Positions 56,849 to 64,000 of a stretch of 64,000 bases of DNA are shown here, piece after piece. Numbering within the stretch: position 1 is the first letter of the stretch; every line of letters begins with the position of its first letter. The notes under the pieces are model-generated. The model saw nothing but the letters and a program-made list of their open reading frames with translations, made no database searches and was not told the origin of the DNA. The DNA is from Flavobacterium sp. NRK F7 (lineage in GTDB: Bacteria > Bacteroidota > Bacteroidia > Flavobacteriales > Flavobacteriaceae), in contig NZ_JAMXLB010000001.1 of NCBI RefSeq assembly GCF_024054195.1, positions 3,240,737 to 3,304,736 of the forward strand, in the 5' to 3' direction. The translations under genes were made by a program, and so were the position numbers.

Positions 56849-58735
56849 ATGTCAAGTGGAAAAATTAATGTATCAGTAGAAAACATCTTTCCTTTAATTA
56901 AAAAGTTTTTATACAGCGATCACGAAATTTTCTTACGTGAATTAATCTCTAATGCTACAGATGCTACCTTAAAACTAAAACATTTAACGAGTATTGGAGA
57001 AGCAAAAGTAGAATATGGCAATCCAAAAATTGAAGTAAAGATTGATAAAGAAGGTAAAAAATTACACATCATCGATCAAGGTTTAGGAATGACCCTAGAA
57101 GAAGTGGAAAAATACATCAACCAAATTGCTTTTTCTGGTGCAGAAGAATTTTTAGAAAAATATAAAGATACTGCCAAAGATTCAGGTGTAATTGGTCATT
57201 TTGGTTTAGGATTTTATTCTGCATTCATGGTGGCTTCAAAAGTGGAAATCATTACGAAATCCTACAAAGACGAACCAGCAGCACATTGGTCGTGTGATGG
57301 AAGTCCAGAATTTACTTTGGTTCCAACAGATAAAAAAGAAAGAGGTACCGAAATTATCCTTCATATTGCTGAAGATTCATTAGAATTTTTAGAAGAAGGA
57401 AAAATTAAAGGCTTGCTAACCAAATATAACAAATTCATGCCTATTCCAATTGTTTTTGGAACAAAGCAAGAAGCCTTACCAAAACCTGAAGATGCTCCAG
57501 AAGATTATAAAACGGAATATAAAGAGGTAGAGAATATTATTAACAATCCTAATCCTGCTTGGACCAAACAGCCTAGCGATTTAAAAGATGAAGATTATAA
57601 AAGTTTCTATCGTGAATTGTATCCAATGCAATTTGACGAACCATTATTTCACATTCATTTAAATGTTGATTATCCATTTAATTTAACGGGTATTCTTTAC
57701 TTTCCAAAATTAGCAGCTGACTTACAAATTCAGAAAGATAAAATTCAGTTGTACCAAAATCAAGTTTTCGTAACGGATAATGTGGATGGAATCGTACCTG
57801 AATTTTTAACCATGTTAAAAGGAGTTATTGATTCACCAGACATTCCTTTAAATGTTTCAAGATCCTATTTACAAGCAGATGGTAATGTAAAGAAAATCTC
57901 TAATTATATTACTCGTAAAGTTTCAGATAAATTAAAATCCTTATTCAACGAAAATAGAGCTGATTTTGAAGCGAAATGGAACGATATTAAAATTGTATTA
58001 GAATACGGAATGCTTTCTGAACCAAAATTTTATGAGAAAGCAGGCGATTTTGTTTTATATCCAACAATTGATGAGAAATATTACACTTTAGAGGAATTGA
58101 AAGAACAATTAAAAGCTACTCAAACCGATAAAGATGGAAAATTAGTAGTGCTATATGCTTCAAACAAAGAAGCACAACATAGCTATATTGAAGCAGCGAA
58201 AGAAAAAGGGTATGAAGTATTGTTATTGGATAGTCCAATTGTATCCCACTTAATTCAAAAATTAGAAGCTGATAATGAAAATCTTACTTTTGCTCGTGTT
58301 GATGGTGATGTTATTGAAAAATTAATTCAAAAAGACGATGCACAACTTTCCAAATTATCAGATGAAGAAAAAGAAAGCTTAAAATCAGTAATTGAAGCAA
58401 TTGTACCTAAAGAAAAGTATAGTGTTCAATTAGAAGCAATGGAAAGCAAATCAGCACCTTTCTTAATTACACAGCCTGAATTCATGAGACGTATGAAAGA
58501 AATGAGTCAGACTGGTGGCGGTGGTATGTTTGGTATGGGTAATTTCCCTGAAATGTACAATTTAGTGGTGAATACTAATTCTGAGTTAGCGACTTCTATT
58601 TTAAATACTGAAAATGAAGAAGTAAAAGCTGGCTTAGTAAAACAAGCATTGGATTTAGCCAAATTATCACAAGGCTTATTAAAAGGAGAAGAATTAACTT
58701 CTTTTGTAAAACGTAGTTTTGAAACCCTTCGATAA
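56849..58735 (+). CDS. htpG: Molecular chaperone HtpG (Hsp90)
   Basis: Cytosolic ATP-dependent chaperone. 628 residues. The N-terminal GHKL ATPase has ELISNATDATLKLKHL, DQGLGMTLEE and GHFGLGFYSAFMVA. The middle domain has YPFNLTGILYFPKL, then NVSRSYLQ. The C-terminal dimer domain ends in SFVKRSFETLR. A Met/Gly-rich segment (MKEMSQTGGGGMFGMGNFPE) is a typical Bacteroidota insertion. No heat-shock operator such as CIRCE was seen upstream. Confidence 0.98.
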   Translation: MSSGKINVSVENIFPLIKKFLYSDHEIFLRELISNATDATLKLKHLTSIGEAKVEYGNPKIEVKIDKEGKKLHIIDQGLGMTLEEVEKYINQIAFSGAEEFLEKYKDTAKDSGVIGHFGLGFYSAFMVASKVEIITKSYKDEPAAHWSCDGSPEFTLVPTDKKERGTEIILHIAEDSLEFLEEGKIKGLLTKYNKFMPIPIVFGTKQEALPKPEDAPEDYKTEYKEVENIINNPNPAWTKQPSDLKDEDYKSFYRELYPMQFDEPLFHIHLNVDYPFNLTGILYFPKLAADLQIQKDKIQLYQNQVFVTDNVDGIVPEFLTMLKGVIDSPDIPLNVSRSYLQADGNVKKISNYITRKVSDKLKSLFNENRADFEAKWNDIKIVLEYGMLSEPKFYEKAGDFVLYPTIDEKYYTLEELKEQLKATQTDKDGKLVVLYASNKEAQHSYIEAAKEKGYEVLLLDSPIVSHLIQKLEADNENLTFARVDGDVIEKLIQKDDAQLSKLSDEEKESLKSVIEAIVPKEKYSVQLEAMESKSAPFLITQPEFMRRMKEMSQTGGGGMFGMGNFPEMYNLVVNTNSELATSILNTENEEVKAGLVKQALDLAKLSQGLLKGEELTSFVKRSFETLR

Positions 58736-58754
58736 GAAGTTATTAAATAGTCTA

Positions 58755-58791
58755 AACAAAAACCTGCAGGTACAATCTGCAGGTTTTTGTT
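58755..58791. terminator. Terminator downstream of htpG
   Basis: A 15-bp stem (AACAAAAACCTGCAG / CTGCAGGTTTTTGTT) with a 7-nt loop. It serves htpG and, from the other side, the hemolysin III family gene. Confidence 0.85.
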
Positions 58792-58812
58792 ATTATGCAA
58801 TTGTTTTATTTT

Positions 58813-59439
58813 TCAAACAATACTATAAATCATAAAATAGTGTGACACACTTCCTCCAAGTACAAATAAGTGCCAAATAAAATGTCCGTAAGGAATACGT
58901 TTTGAAGCATAAAAAATCGTTCCCAAAGTATAAAAAACACCACCAATAGCCATGTAGGTTAATGCTTCAGCAGATAACAAATTAAGCAATTGGCTTAGCT
59001 CGGCAACTACTAACCATCCCATTAATAAATACATAAATAAGGATAGCTTTTCTACTTTACCTGTTAGAAATAATTTCATAACCAATCCAATACCTGCAAT
59101 ACTCCAAATTATAAAAAACAAACGCCAACCTGTAGTTTGTTCTAAAGTAATTAAACAAACTGGTGTATAGGTTCCAGCTATGAGCAAAAAAATACCAATA
59201 TGATCCATAATTTGAGCTTTTTTCTTTCTTCCTTCATGTTCTAAGGCATGATAAACGGTGGAAGCAGTATACAAAGCAATCAAACACAAACCATAAATCC
59301 AAATACTCAACGTGCTAAAATGCGTTACTCCTCTATTTTTTAATAATAAAAATACTAATCCAAAAATTCCCAATACAATTCCAGCAGCATGTGAAATCGT
59401 ATTTAAAAATTCTTCCTTATTTTTGAAGTGCACAGCCAT
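58813..59439 (-). CDS. Hemolysin III / PAQR-family membrane protein
   Basis: 208 residues, with seven predicted transmembrane segments. The family residues are visible: FLNTISHAAGIVLG near the start, STVYHALEHE in TM2, MDHIGIFLLIAGTYTPVCL, and HFIWHLFVLGGSVSHYFMI near the C-terminus. The His and Asp set could bind zinc, as in PAQR receptors. The bacterial role is uncertain; the haemolysin name is historical. It is divergent from the YdeI-like gene, with 42 nt between their ATGs. Confidence 0.92.
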   Translation of the reverse strand: MAVHFKNKEEFLNTISHAAGIVLGIFGLVFLLLKNRGVTHFSTLSIWIYGLCLIALYTASTVYHALEHEGRKKKAQIMDHIGIFLLIAGTYTPVCLITLEQTTGWRLFFIIWSIAGIGLVMKLFLTGKVEKLSLFMYLLMGWLVVAELSQLLNLLSAEALTYMAIGGVFYTLGTIFYASKRIPYGHFIWHLFVLGGSVSHYFMIYSIV

Positions 59440-59481
59440 TATAATTCCCTACTAATTAATAGTGTAAAGATACAAAATCCT

Positions 59482-60048
59482 ATGAAAGAAAAACCACTCT
59501 TATATTTTAAAAATGATACGGAATGGCGCGAATGGCTTCATGAAAACCATACTCAATATGAAGGCGTCTACTTGATTTTTTACAAAGTAGCCAGCGAATC
59601 TGAAAGTATGCGCTGGGAAGAAGCAGTAAAGGTAGCTATATGTTATGGTTGGATAGATTCTACCGTCAAAAAAATTGATGACGATAGAAGAAAACAACTT
59701 TTTACACCTAGAAAAGACAAAAGTGTATGGAGCAAATTAAACAAATCCTATATAGAAGAATTACTCACTCAAGAATTAATTCATGAAAGTGGCTTAAAAA
59801 AAATTGAAATCGCTAAACAAAATGGTTCCTGGGAAAGTTTAGATGCTGTTGAAAATTTAGAAATTCCTTTAGATTTACAAGCGGCTTTTGAAAAAAACGA
59901 AACAGCTTTTAGCAATTATACCAATTTCAGTAAAACCTATCGAAAAAGTTATTTGTATTGGTTAAACCAAGCCAAAAGAACCGTTACTCGAGAAAACAGA
60001 ATTCAAGAAATAATAAGTTTATGTGAAAAAAATATAAAATCGAGATAG
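59482..60048 (+). CDS. YdeI/OmpD-associated family protein
   Basis: 188 residues from ATG 59482 (an upstream in-frame start at 59428 would overlap the divergent gene). The pattern YFKNDTEWREWLHENHTQYE, WEEAVKVAICYGWIDSTVKK, FTPRKDKSVWSKLNKSYIEE and SYLYWLNQAKRTVTRENRIQ is the YdeI/OmdA family signature. E. coli and Salmonella members have been linked to peptide resistance through OmpD, but the biochemical function is unknown. Confidence 0.88.
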   Translation: MKEKPLLYFKNDTEWREWLHENHTQYEGVYLIFYKVASESESMRWEEAVKVAICYGWIDSTVKKIDDDRRKQLFTPRKDKSVWSKLNKSYIEELLTQELIHESGLKKIEIAKQNGSWESLDAVENLEIPLDLQAAFEKNETAFSNYTNFSKTYRKSYLYWLNQAKRTVTRENRIQEIISLCEKNIKSR

Positions 60049-60166
60049 TTTTTTACAACTTGTTTAAATAAATTTTAAACATTTAACAAAAAATACAAAT
60101 TTACTGTAATACAATTAATTTTTTAATATCTATTTTTATAATAAATCTAACTAAACAATTATAAAT

Positions 60167-61030
60167 ATGAAAAAAATTAATTTTACAAAAATGGTTCTTT
60201 TAGCCATTTTTTTGGTGACTGTATTGGCATGTGACAAAAATGAGGTACAGCAAGAAGATGCTTCCGAGAATGTAAATTCAGTAACTGATGAAATTTACAA
60301 CACCAAAACTTCTGGTAATTTAATAGATGCTGTTTATCTGGGAAGAAATGTTACGCTTTTGGAAGTAGAAAATGGAAAATACCTTTATGATGTTGACGTC
60401 CTATTAGAAAGAAATGATTTTTCAATTCCTGGAGAAGAAAGTAATCGAGGTGTTTATGGCGGTGGAAATTGGCCCAATCGTAATGTCCGTTGGAAATATG
60501 CAAGTGGCGTTTCACAAGATCTAAAAAACAAATGGGCAAGCGCTATGAATACTTGGTCAAGCCAATTGAATTTTACATTCTCTCAAATTTCTGGCTCTTC
60601 TGGAGATTATATTTTAGTACAACAAAACTCTAGTGGTTCAGCATATAGTACTAGTATTGGAAGAAAAGGCGGTCAACAAATAATAAGTGTAGATCCTCGA
60701 TATTATGGCTCAGGTAATGTAGTTCATGAAATTGGCCATGCTGTAGGATTAATTCACGAACAAAAAAGACCCGACAGAGACAATTATATTATTGTTAACT
60801 ATTCGAATATTAGACCTAATTGGACTTCTCAATATGACAAATGCTCCAGCTGTACCCCTAATGGAACCTTTGATTATAACTCCATTATGTTATATGGCTC
60901 AAGAGCGAGTAGTTCAGTTGTATATAATACCAGTATTCCAGCAATGACGAGAAAAGATGGCTCAATTTGGAATGCACAACGCTCTTATTTATCTACTGGA
61001 GATAAAGCAGCCATTAATGCCAAATATTAA
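60167..61030 (+). CDS. Astacin-like (M12A) zinc metallopeptidase, lipoprotein
   Basis: 287 residues. Lipobox VLACD (Cys about 22). The zinc motif is HEIGHAVGLIHE at 187-198 with ligands H187, H191 and H197 and catalytic E188, the full astacin H-E-x2-H-x2-G-x2-H-E. The Met-turn is SIMLYGS. A propeptide-like region (about 25-95) lies before the catalytic domain, which begins near NVRWKYA. It should be an envelope-anchored or secreted protease. It is a single gene followed 135 nt later by a terminator. Confidence 0.92.
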   Translation: MKKINFTKMVLLAIFLVTVLACDKNEVQQEDASENVNSVTDEIYNTKTSGNLIDAVYLGRNVTLLEVENGKYLYDVDVLLERNDFSIPGEESNRGVYGGGNWPNRNVRWKYASGVSQDLKNKWASAMNTWSSQLNFTFSQISGSSGDYILVQQNSSGSAYSTSIGRKGGQQIISVDPRYYGSGNVVHEIGHAVGLIHEQKRPDRDNYIIVNYSNIRPNWTSQYDKCSSCTPNGTFDYNSIMLYGSRASSSVVYNTSIPAMTRKDGSIWNAQRSYLSTGDKAAINAKY

Positions 61031-61096
61031 AACAATAAAGTAAAACAATAAAGCAAAACAAATCTTAAATAAAAAACTTTAACAAATTCTATAATT

Positions 61097-61134
61097 TTGT
61101 TGTAAGGTGAATTTAAAATTTCTATCTAAATTTG
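61097..61134 (+). promoter_or_regulatory. Candidate promoter inside the 61031-61310 gap
   Basis: TTG at 61097-61099 or 61100-61102 and TAAATTTG at 61127-61134. A strong terminator follows only 30 nt later, so a very short RNA (about 60 nt) could be made from it. The spacing (24-27 nt) is longer than ideal. Confidence 0.3.
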
Positions 61135-61164
61135 TATCAACAAACAAACAGATCAAGCATGATG

Positions 61165-61200
61165 AAACCGTCTAAAAAACTTTTTTTAGACGGTTTTTTT
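61165..61200 (+). terminator. Rho-independent terminator
   Basis: A 15-bp stem (AAACCGTCTAAAAAA / TTTTTTAGACGGTTT) with a tight loop, followed by T7 or more. It closes either the metallopeptidase transcript or a short RNA from the promoter-like site at 61127. Confidence 0.85.
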
Positions 61201-61310
61201 CTTTTTTTGAAGATTATTAAAATAAGTTAAACCAAATAATTTAAGCTTAATCTTCCTTCCACAACACACTTAAGATTCCTATATTTACATGATAAATTAT
61301 CATTTAAAAT

Positions 61311-62132
61311 ATGAAAAAGACACTCTTTATTGTAATACTTGTTTTTTTATTTTCTAAAAACAGTTTTTGTCAAATCACTAAAAAACCTCTTACAATTGGT
61401 GAAACAATAACTTTAAAATCACAAATTCTTTCTGAAGAACGTACATTAAACATTTATTTGCCAGAAGGTTATCAGGAGAATGACTCCATTAGTTATCCAG
61501 TAATTTATCTTTTAGACGGTTCAATTAATGAAGATTTTATTCATGTAATAGGGTTAGTCCAATTTTTCAATTTACAATTACAAATGCCAAAAACGATTGT
61601 TGTAGGTATTGCTAATGTGGATCGAAAACACGACTTCACTTTTCCTACGACTATCCCTGATTTAAAAAAAGACTTCCCAACTACTGGTGGTTCTGAAAAA
61701 TTTATTGCTTTTATTGAAAAAGAAATACAGCCTTTTATAAACAGTAATTATAAGGTTTCCGATAAGAAATATCTTTTAGGACAATCTTTAGGAGGTTTGT
61801 TAGCAACTGAAATTTTATTTAAAAAGCCTGAATTATTTACGCATTATATTATTACTAGTCCGAGTTTATGGTGGGATGACCAATCCTTGTTGGATAAAGC
61901 CAACACCTACTTGTCAAAAATTCAAAAAACGGTTTATGTATTTCTAGCTGTTGGTGAAGAACATAAGATTATGATTAGAGATGCCAAAAACTTGGCTTCC
62001 GAATTAAAAAAATATCCTAAAACTATTCAATCAGATTTTCATTTTTTCCCAAAAGAAAATCATGCTACCATTTTACATAACAGCTTATACCATGCCTTTT
62101 TATTAGAATTTCCCTATAAAGAATCCAAATGA
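61311..62132 (+). CDS. Secreted alpha/beta-hydrolase of the putative esterase (IroE/esterase-D-like) family
   Basis: 273 residues with signal peptide (MKKTLFIVILVFLFSKNSFC, cleaved after Q). The nucleophile is S159 in LGQSLGGLLA, the family start pattern is ERTLNIYLPEGYQENDSISY, and the general base is likely the His of ENHATI near the C-terminus. By pattern it belongs with PF00756-type esterases that include siderophore hydrolases; the true substrate is unknown. It is first of a three-gene operon; the stop overlaps the next start (ATGA). Confidence 0.88.
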   Translation: MKKTLFIVILVFLFSKNSFCQITKKPLTIGETITLKSQILSEERTLNIYLPEGYQENDSISYPVIYLLDGSINEDFIHVIGLVQFFNLQLQMPKTIVVGIANVDRKHDFTFPTTIPDLKKDFPTTGGSEKFIAFIEKEIQPFINSNYKVSDKKYLLGQSLGGLLATEILFKKPELFTHYIITSPSLWWDDQSLLDKANTYLSKIQKTVYVFLAVGEEHKIMIRDAKNLASELKKYPKTIQSDFHFFPKENHATILHNSLYHAFLLEFPYKESK

Positions 62133-63061
62133 GTCTATTTATGAAAACAATATATTTTTGGTTCATCTTACTCCCTTTTACAAAAGCTCTTTCCCAAAAT
62201 GAAACGGTAGTTCCTGCATTTGATTTTTTAAAACAATTTAGCAATTGTAGAGATTTTACGATTTCTAAAAATCAGGATGAACTATATTTTACCCTACAAA
62301 ATTCAACAGAGGAAATTTCACGTATTGTTTGCAGTAAAAAAATAAAAAACAAATGGACAACTCCAGAATTAGTTTCTTTTTCAAGTGATCACAGAGATAT
62401 AGAACCTTTTCTAAGTACAGACGGTTTACGATTGTACTTTTCTTCCAACAGACCTTTGGATGACACTTCCAATAAAAGTAAAGATTATGATATTTGGTAT
62501 GTGGAAAGAAATGATGTAAAAGATAAATGGTCGCAACCCATTAACATTGGAACACCTATTAATACAGCTAAAGATGAATTTTATCCGTCAGTTGCCTTAA
62601 ACGGGAATTTATATTTTACTTCTGAAAATGATAAATCACTCGGAAAGGATGATATTTTTGTAAGTCGCTGGGAAAATAATGCTTTTACAAATCCTGAAAA
62701 TTTAGGAGATGGTGTTAACACACCAGGTTATGAATTTAATGCCTTTATTGCTTCTGACGAATCTTTTCTAATTTTCACAGGTTATAAAAGAGAAGATGGA
62801 TTAGGAAGTGGCGATTTATATATTAGCTATAAAAACAAACTGGGTGTTTGGGAAAAAGCTACCTCATTAGGAGACAAAATAAATTCTTCTGCCATGGATT
62901 ATTGTCCGTTTTATGATTCCTCAACCCAAACCTTTTATTTTACTAGTAAAAGGAATAGAGTAATTAACAAATCTTTTTTAAATTTAGAAATGTTCCTAAA
63001 AGAAATAAATAAATATGAAAATGGTTTTAGTAGAATTTACAAATGTAATTTAAAACTATAA
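62129..63061 (+). CDS. Exported PD40-repeat beta-propeller protein
   Basis: 310 residues; ATG 62129 overlaps the esterase stop, and a second ATG at 62141 is also possible. A signal peptide (FMKTIYFWFILLPFTKALSQ) is followed by repeats of the WD40-like PD40 form: FLSTDGLRLYFSSNRP, SVALNGNLYFTSENDK, FIASDESFLIFTGYKR and YDSSTQTFYFTSKRNR. Four to six blades suggest a propeller binding domain without an enzyme part. It is the middle gene of the esterase-PD40-GNAT operon. Confidence 0.85.
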   Translation: MSLFMKTIYFWFILLPFTKALSQNETVVPAFDFLKQFSNCRDFTISKNQDELYFTLQNSTEEISRIVCSKKIKNKWTTPELVSFSSDHRDIEPFLSTDGLRLYFSSNRPLDDTSNKSKDYDIWYVERNDVKDKWSQPINIGTPINTAKDEFYPSVALNGNLYFTSENDKSLGKDDIFVSRWENNAFTNPENLGDGVNTPGYEFNAFIASDESFLIFTGYKREDGLGSGDLYISYKNKLGVWEKATSLGDKINSSAMDYCPFYDSSTQTFYFTSKRNRVINKSFLNLEMFLKEINKYENGFSRIYKCNLKL

Positions 63062-63579
63062 TGAATTTACAGCCAACCTTAACTCACGAACTTGTTCTTT
63101 TAAGACCATTATTAAAAGAGGATTTTGAGGATTTATACCAAGTTGCCTCAGACAAATTATTATGGGAACAACACCCTAATTCAGATCGATATCAAAAAGA
63201 AGTGTTTCAAGATTTTTTTGACAAAGCGTTAGATTCAAAAGGTGCCTTTGCTATTATTAATCAAAAAAATAAAAATATCATTGGCTCTTCTCGTTTTTAT
63301 GATTTTAATCCTGATGAAAAAAGTGTTATCATAGGATATACTTTTATAGACAGGAAATTTTGGGGCACATCCTACAACAAAACGATAAAAAAAATAATGT
63401 TAGATTATGTTTTTAATCATATTACAACTGCTTATTTTCATGTAGGAAAAACCAATTTTCGTTCCCAAAAAGCTATGGAAAAATTAGGAGGAAAAATTGT
63501 AAGTTACACAACTTCTGCAAATGGTATAACAGATAACCCTGTTTATGCAATTACAAAAGAAGATTGGTTTAAAAATTAA
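63061..63579 (+). CDS. GNAT-family N-acetyltransferase
   Basis: 172 residues. Its ATG overlaps the stop of the propeller gene (TAATG). The family core is visible: ELVLLRPLLKEDFEDLYQVA, IGYTFIDRKFWGTSYNKTIK (the acetyl-CoA binding region, somewhat altered from the usual R/Q-x-x-G-x-G/A) and NFRSQKAMEKLGGKI. It acts in the cytosol on a small amine or protein; the substrate cannot be told. It is last of the three-gene operon. Confidence 0.88.
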   Translation: MNLQPTLTHELVLLRPLLKEDFEDLYQVASDKLLWEQHPNSDRYQKEVFQDFFDKALDSKGAFAIINQKNKNIIGSSRFYDFNPDEKSVIIGYTFIDRKFWGTSYNKTIKKIMLDYVFNHITTAYFHVGKTNFRSQKAMEKLGGKIVSYTTSANGITDNPVYAITKEDWFKN

Positions 63580-63601
63580 TTTGGCACACTTATTGAAATT
63601 C

Positions 63602-63623
63602 AAATGTTAAAAATTTAACATTT
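63602..63623. promoter_or_regulatory. Perfect inverted repeat between GNAT and the last lipoprotein gene
   Basis: AAATGTTAAA-AA-TTTAACATTT, a 10-bp perfect inverted repeat with a 2-nt centre, 22 nt after the GNAT stop and 58 nt before ATG 63681. It is too A/T-rich for a strong terminator and could be an operator. Confidence 0.35.
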
Positions 63624-63680
63624 AAATTAAACCTTTTTACCTTTTAAACATCTTATACATAAACACTAAAATAATAAATT

Positions 63681-64000
63681 ATGAAAAGAATATTTGTTTT
63701 AACAGCAATCGTAGTAATGGCAGGACTTTCATTCCAATCTTGTAGTAAAGATGAAACAGAAGCTGCAGTTGTTGATCAAGAATTATTAGTAGCCAATGCT
63801 CAAATTGATGTATCTAATGAAATGGATTTTGATTTAGGCTTGGATGTTGCCTCAGAACAAGATACTTACTCAAGCAGAAATGGTGTTTCATCTGCTAGAA
63901 CTTTTCCTTCTTGTGCCACCATAAGTATCGAAAACGGAACTTTAGGACAGTTTCCTATTACTTTCGCTGTCGATTTTGGCACTGGCTGTTTACACAATGG
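63681..64000 (+). CDS. Lipoprotein, C-terminus cut by window edge
   Basis: 106 complete codons from ATG 63681, running off the right edge. Signal peptide MKRIFVLTAIVVMAGLSFQS with lipobox Cys21 (FQSCSKDE). The mature part is acidic and Ser/Ala-rich (DFDLGLDVASEQDTYSSRNG), then ARTFPSCATISIENGTLGQF, where a beta-rich domain starts. No family can be named from this fragment. Confidence 0.75.
   Translation, partial: MKRIFVLTAIVVMAGLSFQSCSKDETEAAVVDQELLVANAQIDVSNEMDFDLGLDVASEQDTYSSRNGVSSARTFPSCATISIENGTLGQFPITFAVDFGTGCLHN

Noticed and set aside
1..64000. tRNA, rRNA, insertion sequences or integrated elements
   Set aside because: I looked for cloverleaf-like GC-rich blocks, transposase or integrase motifs and terminal repeats and found none I could support; SRP RNA was also not seen near ffh.

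Overview
The window is a stretch of AT-rich chromosome from a member of the Bacteroidota, most likely Flavobacterium or a close relative in Flavobacteriaceae. Support: FecR-type anti-sigma and SusC-like/TonB receptors with carboxypeptidase-regulatory-like N-termini, many lipoproteins with short signal peptides ending in S-C or A-C, starts preceded by A-rich leaders rather than Shine-Dalgarno sites, and repeated TAnnTTTG promoter boxes 20-60 nt before starts. No rRNA, tRNA, transposase, integrase or phage gene was found. The gene order looks like ordinary chromosome with patches of accessory surface-protein genes.

Layout. 1-4355: glycogen synthesis operon glgA-glgC-glgB (minus strand, glgB cut by the left edge). 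4655-7636: a secreted C1q-like protein and aconitase. 7953-12953: an O-acyltransferase, a divergent protein that looks like a copper type II (PHM-like) monooxygenase, a small zinc-finger membrane protein broken by an in-frame stop, and a large acyl-CoA dehydrogenase/oxidase. 13107-19213: a lipoprotein, a MoxR ATPase, and a three-gene overlapping operon of SurA/PpiD-like periplasmic foldases. 19571-23775: prfC, a small secreted Asp/Pro-rich peptide, folD and ffh. 23954-29199: a repeat-bearing lipoprotein divergent from an ECF sigma / FecR anti-sigma / TonB receptor signalling set. 29301-36014: YbjQ, a DUF2892 protein, a PII-like protein and a tripartite RND efflux system (permease, adaptor, TolC-like channel), all but YbjQ on the minus strand.

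36015-36600 is the most unusual stretch. It is a gene-free region just upstream of the efflux operon promoter and holds two different, abutting tandem arrays that share a 21-bp period (4.5 copies of a 42-bp dimer, then 7 copies of a degenerate 21-mer). Half of a dispersed inverted-repeat element follows; a fuller copy lies in the same operon between the channel and adaptor genes.

36601-45087: two small secreted proteins, a GapN-type aldehyde dehydrogenase, a beta-helix lipoprotein, two small unknowns, cytochrome bd oxidase (cydAB) and an orphan ParA with a C-terminal extension. 45240-54686: argS, a TonB-dependent outer-membrane receptor, a DUF4348-like lipoprotein, a FabH-like ketoacyl synthase, a prolyl-oligopeptidase-type peptidase and a lone ABC ATPase. 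54839-64000: a beta-barrel protein, a glycine-zipper/OmpA lipoprotein, a lipocalin-like lipoprotein, htpG, a hemolysin III family protein, a YdeI-like protein, an astacin-like metallopeptidase, then a short operon (esterase, PD40 propeller, GNAT) and a lipoprotein cut by the right edge.

Most genes are recognisable housekeeping or envelope genes. No complete new defence or biosynthetic system could be shown. The best leads are the 21-bp arrays upstream of the efflux operon, the PHM-like protein, the interrupted zinc-finger gene, the four-repeat lipoprotein facing the sigma/anti-sigma/receptor set, and the orphan ParA.
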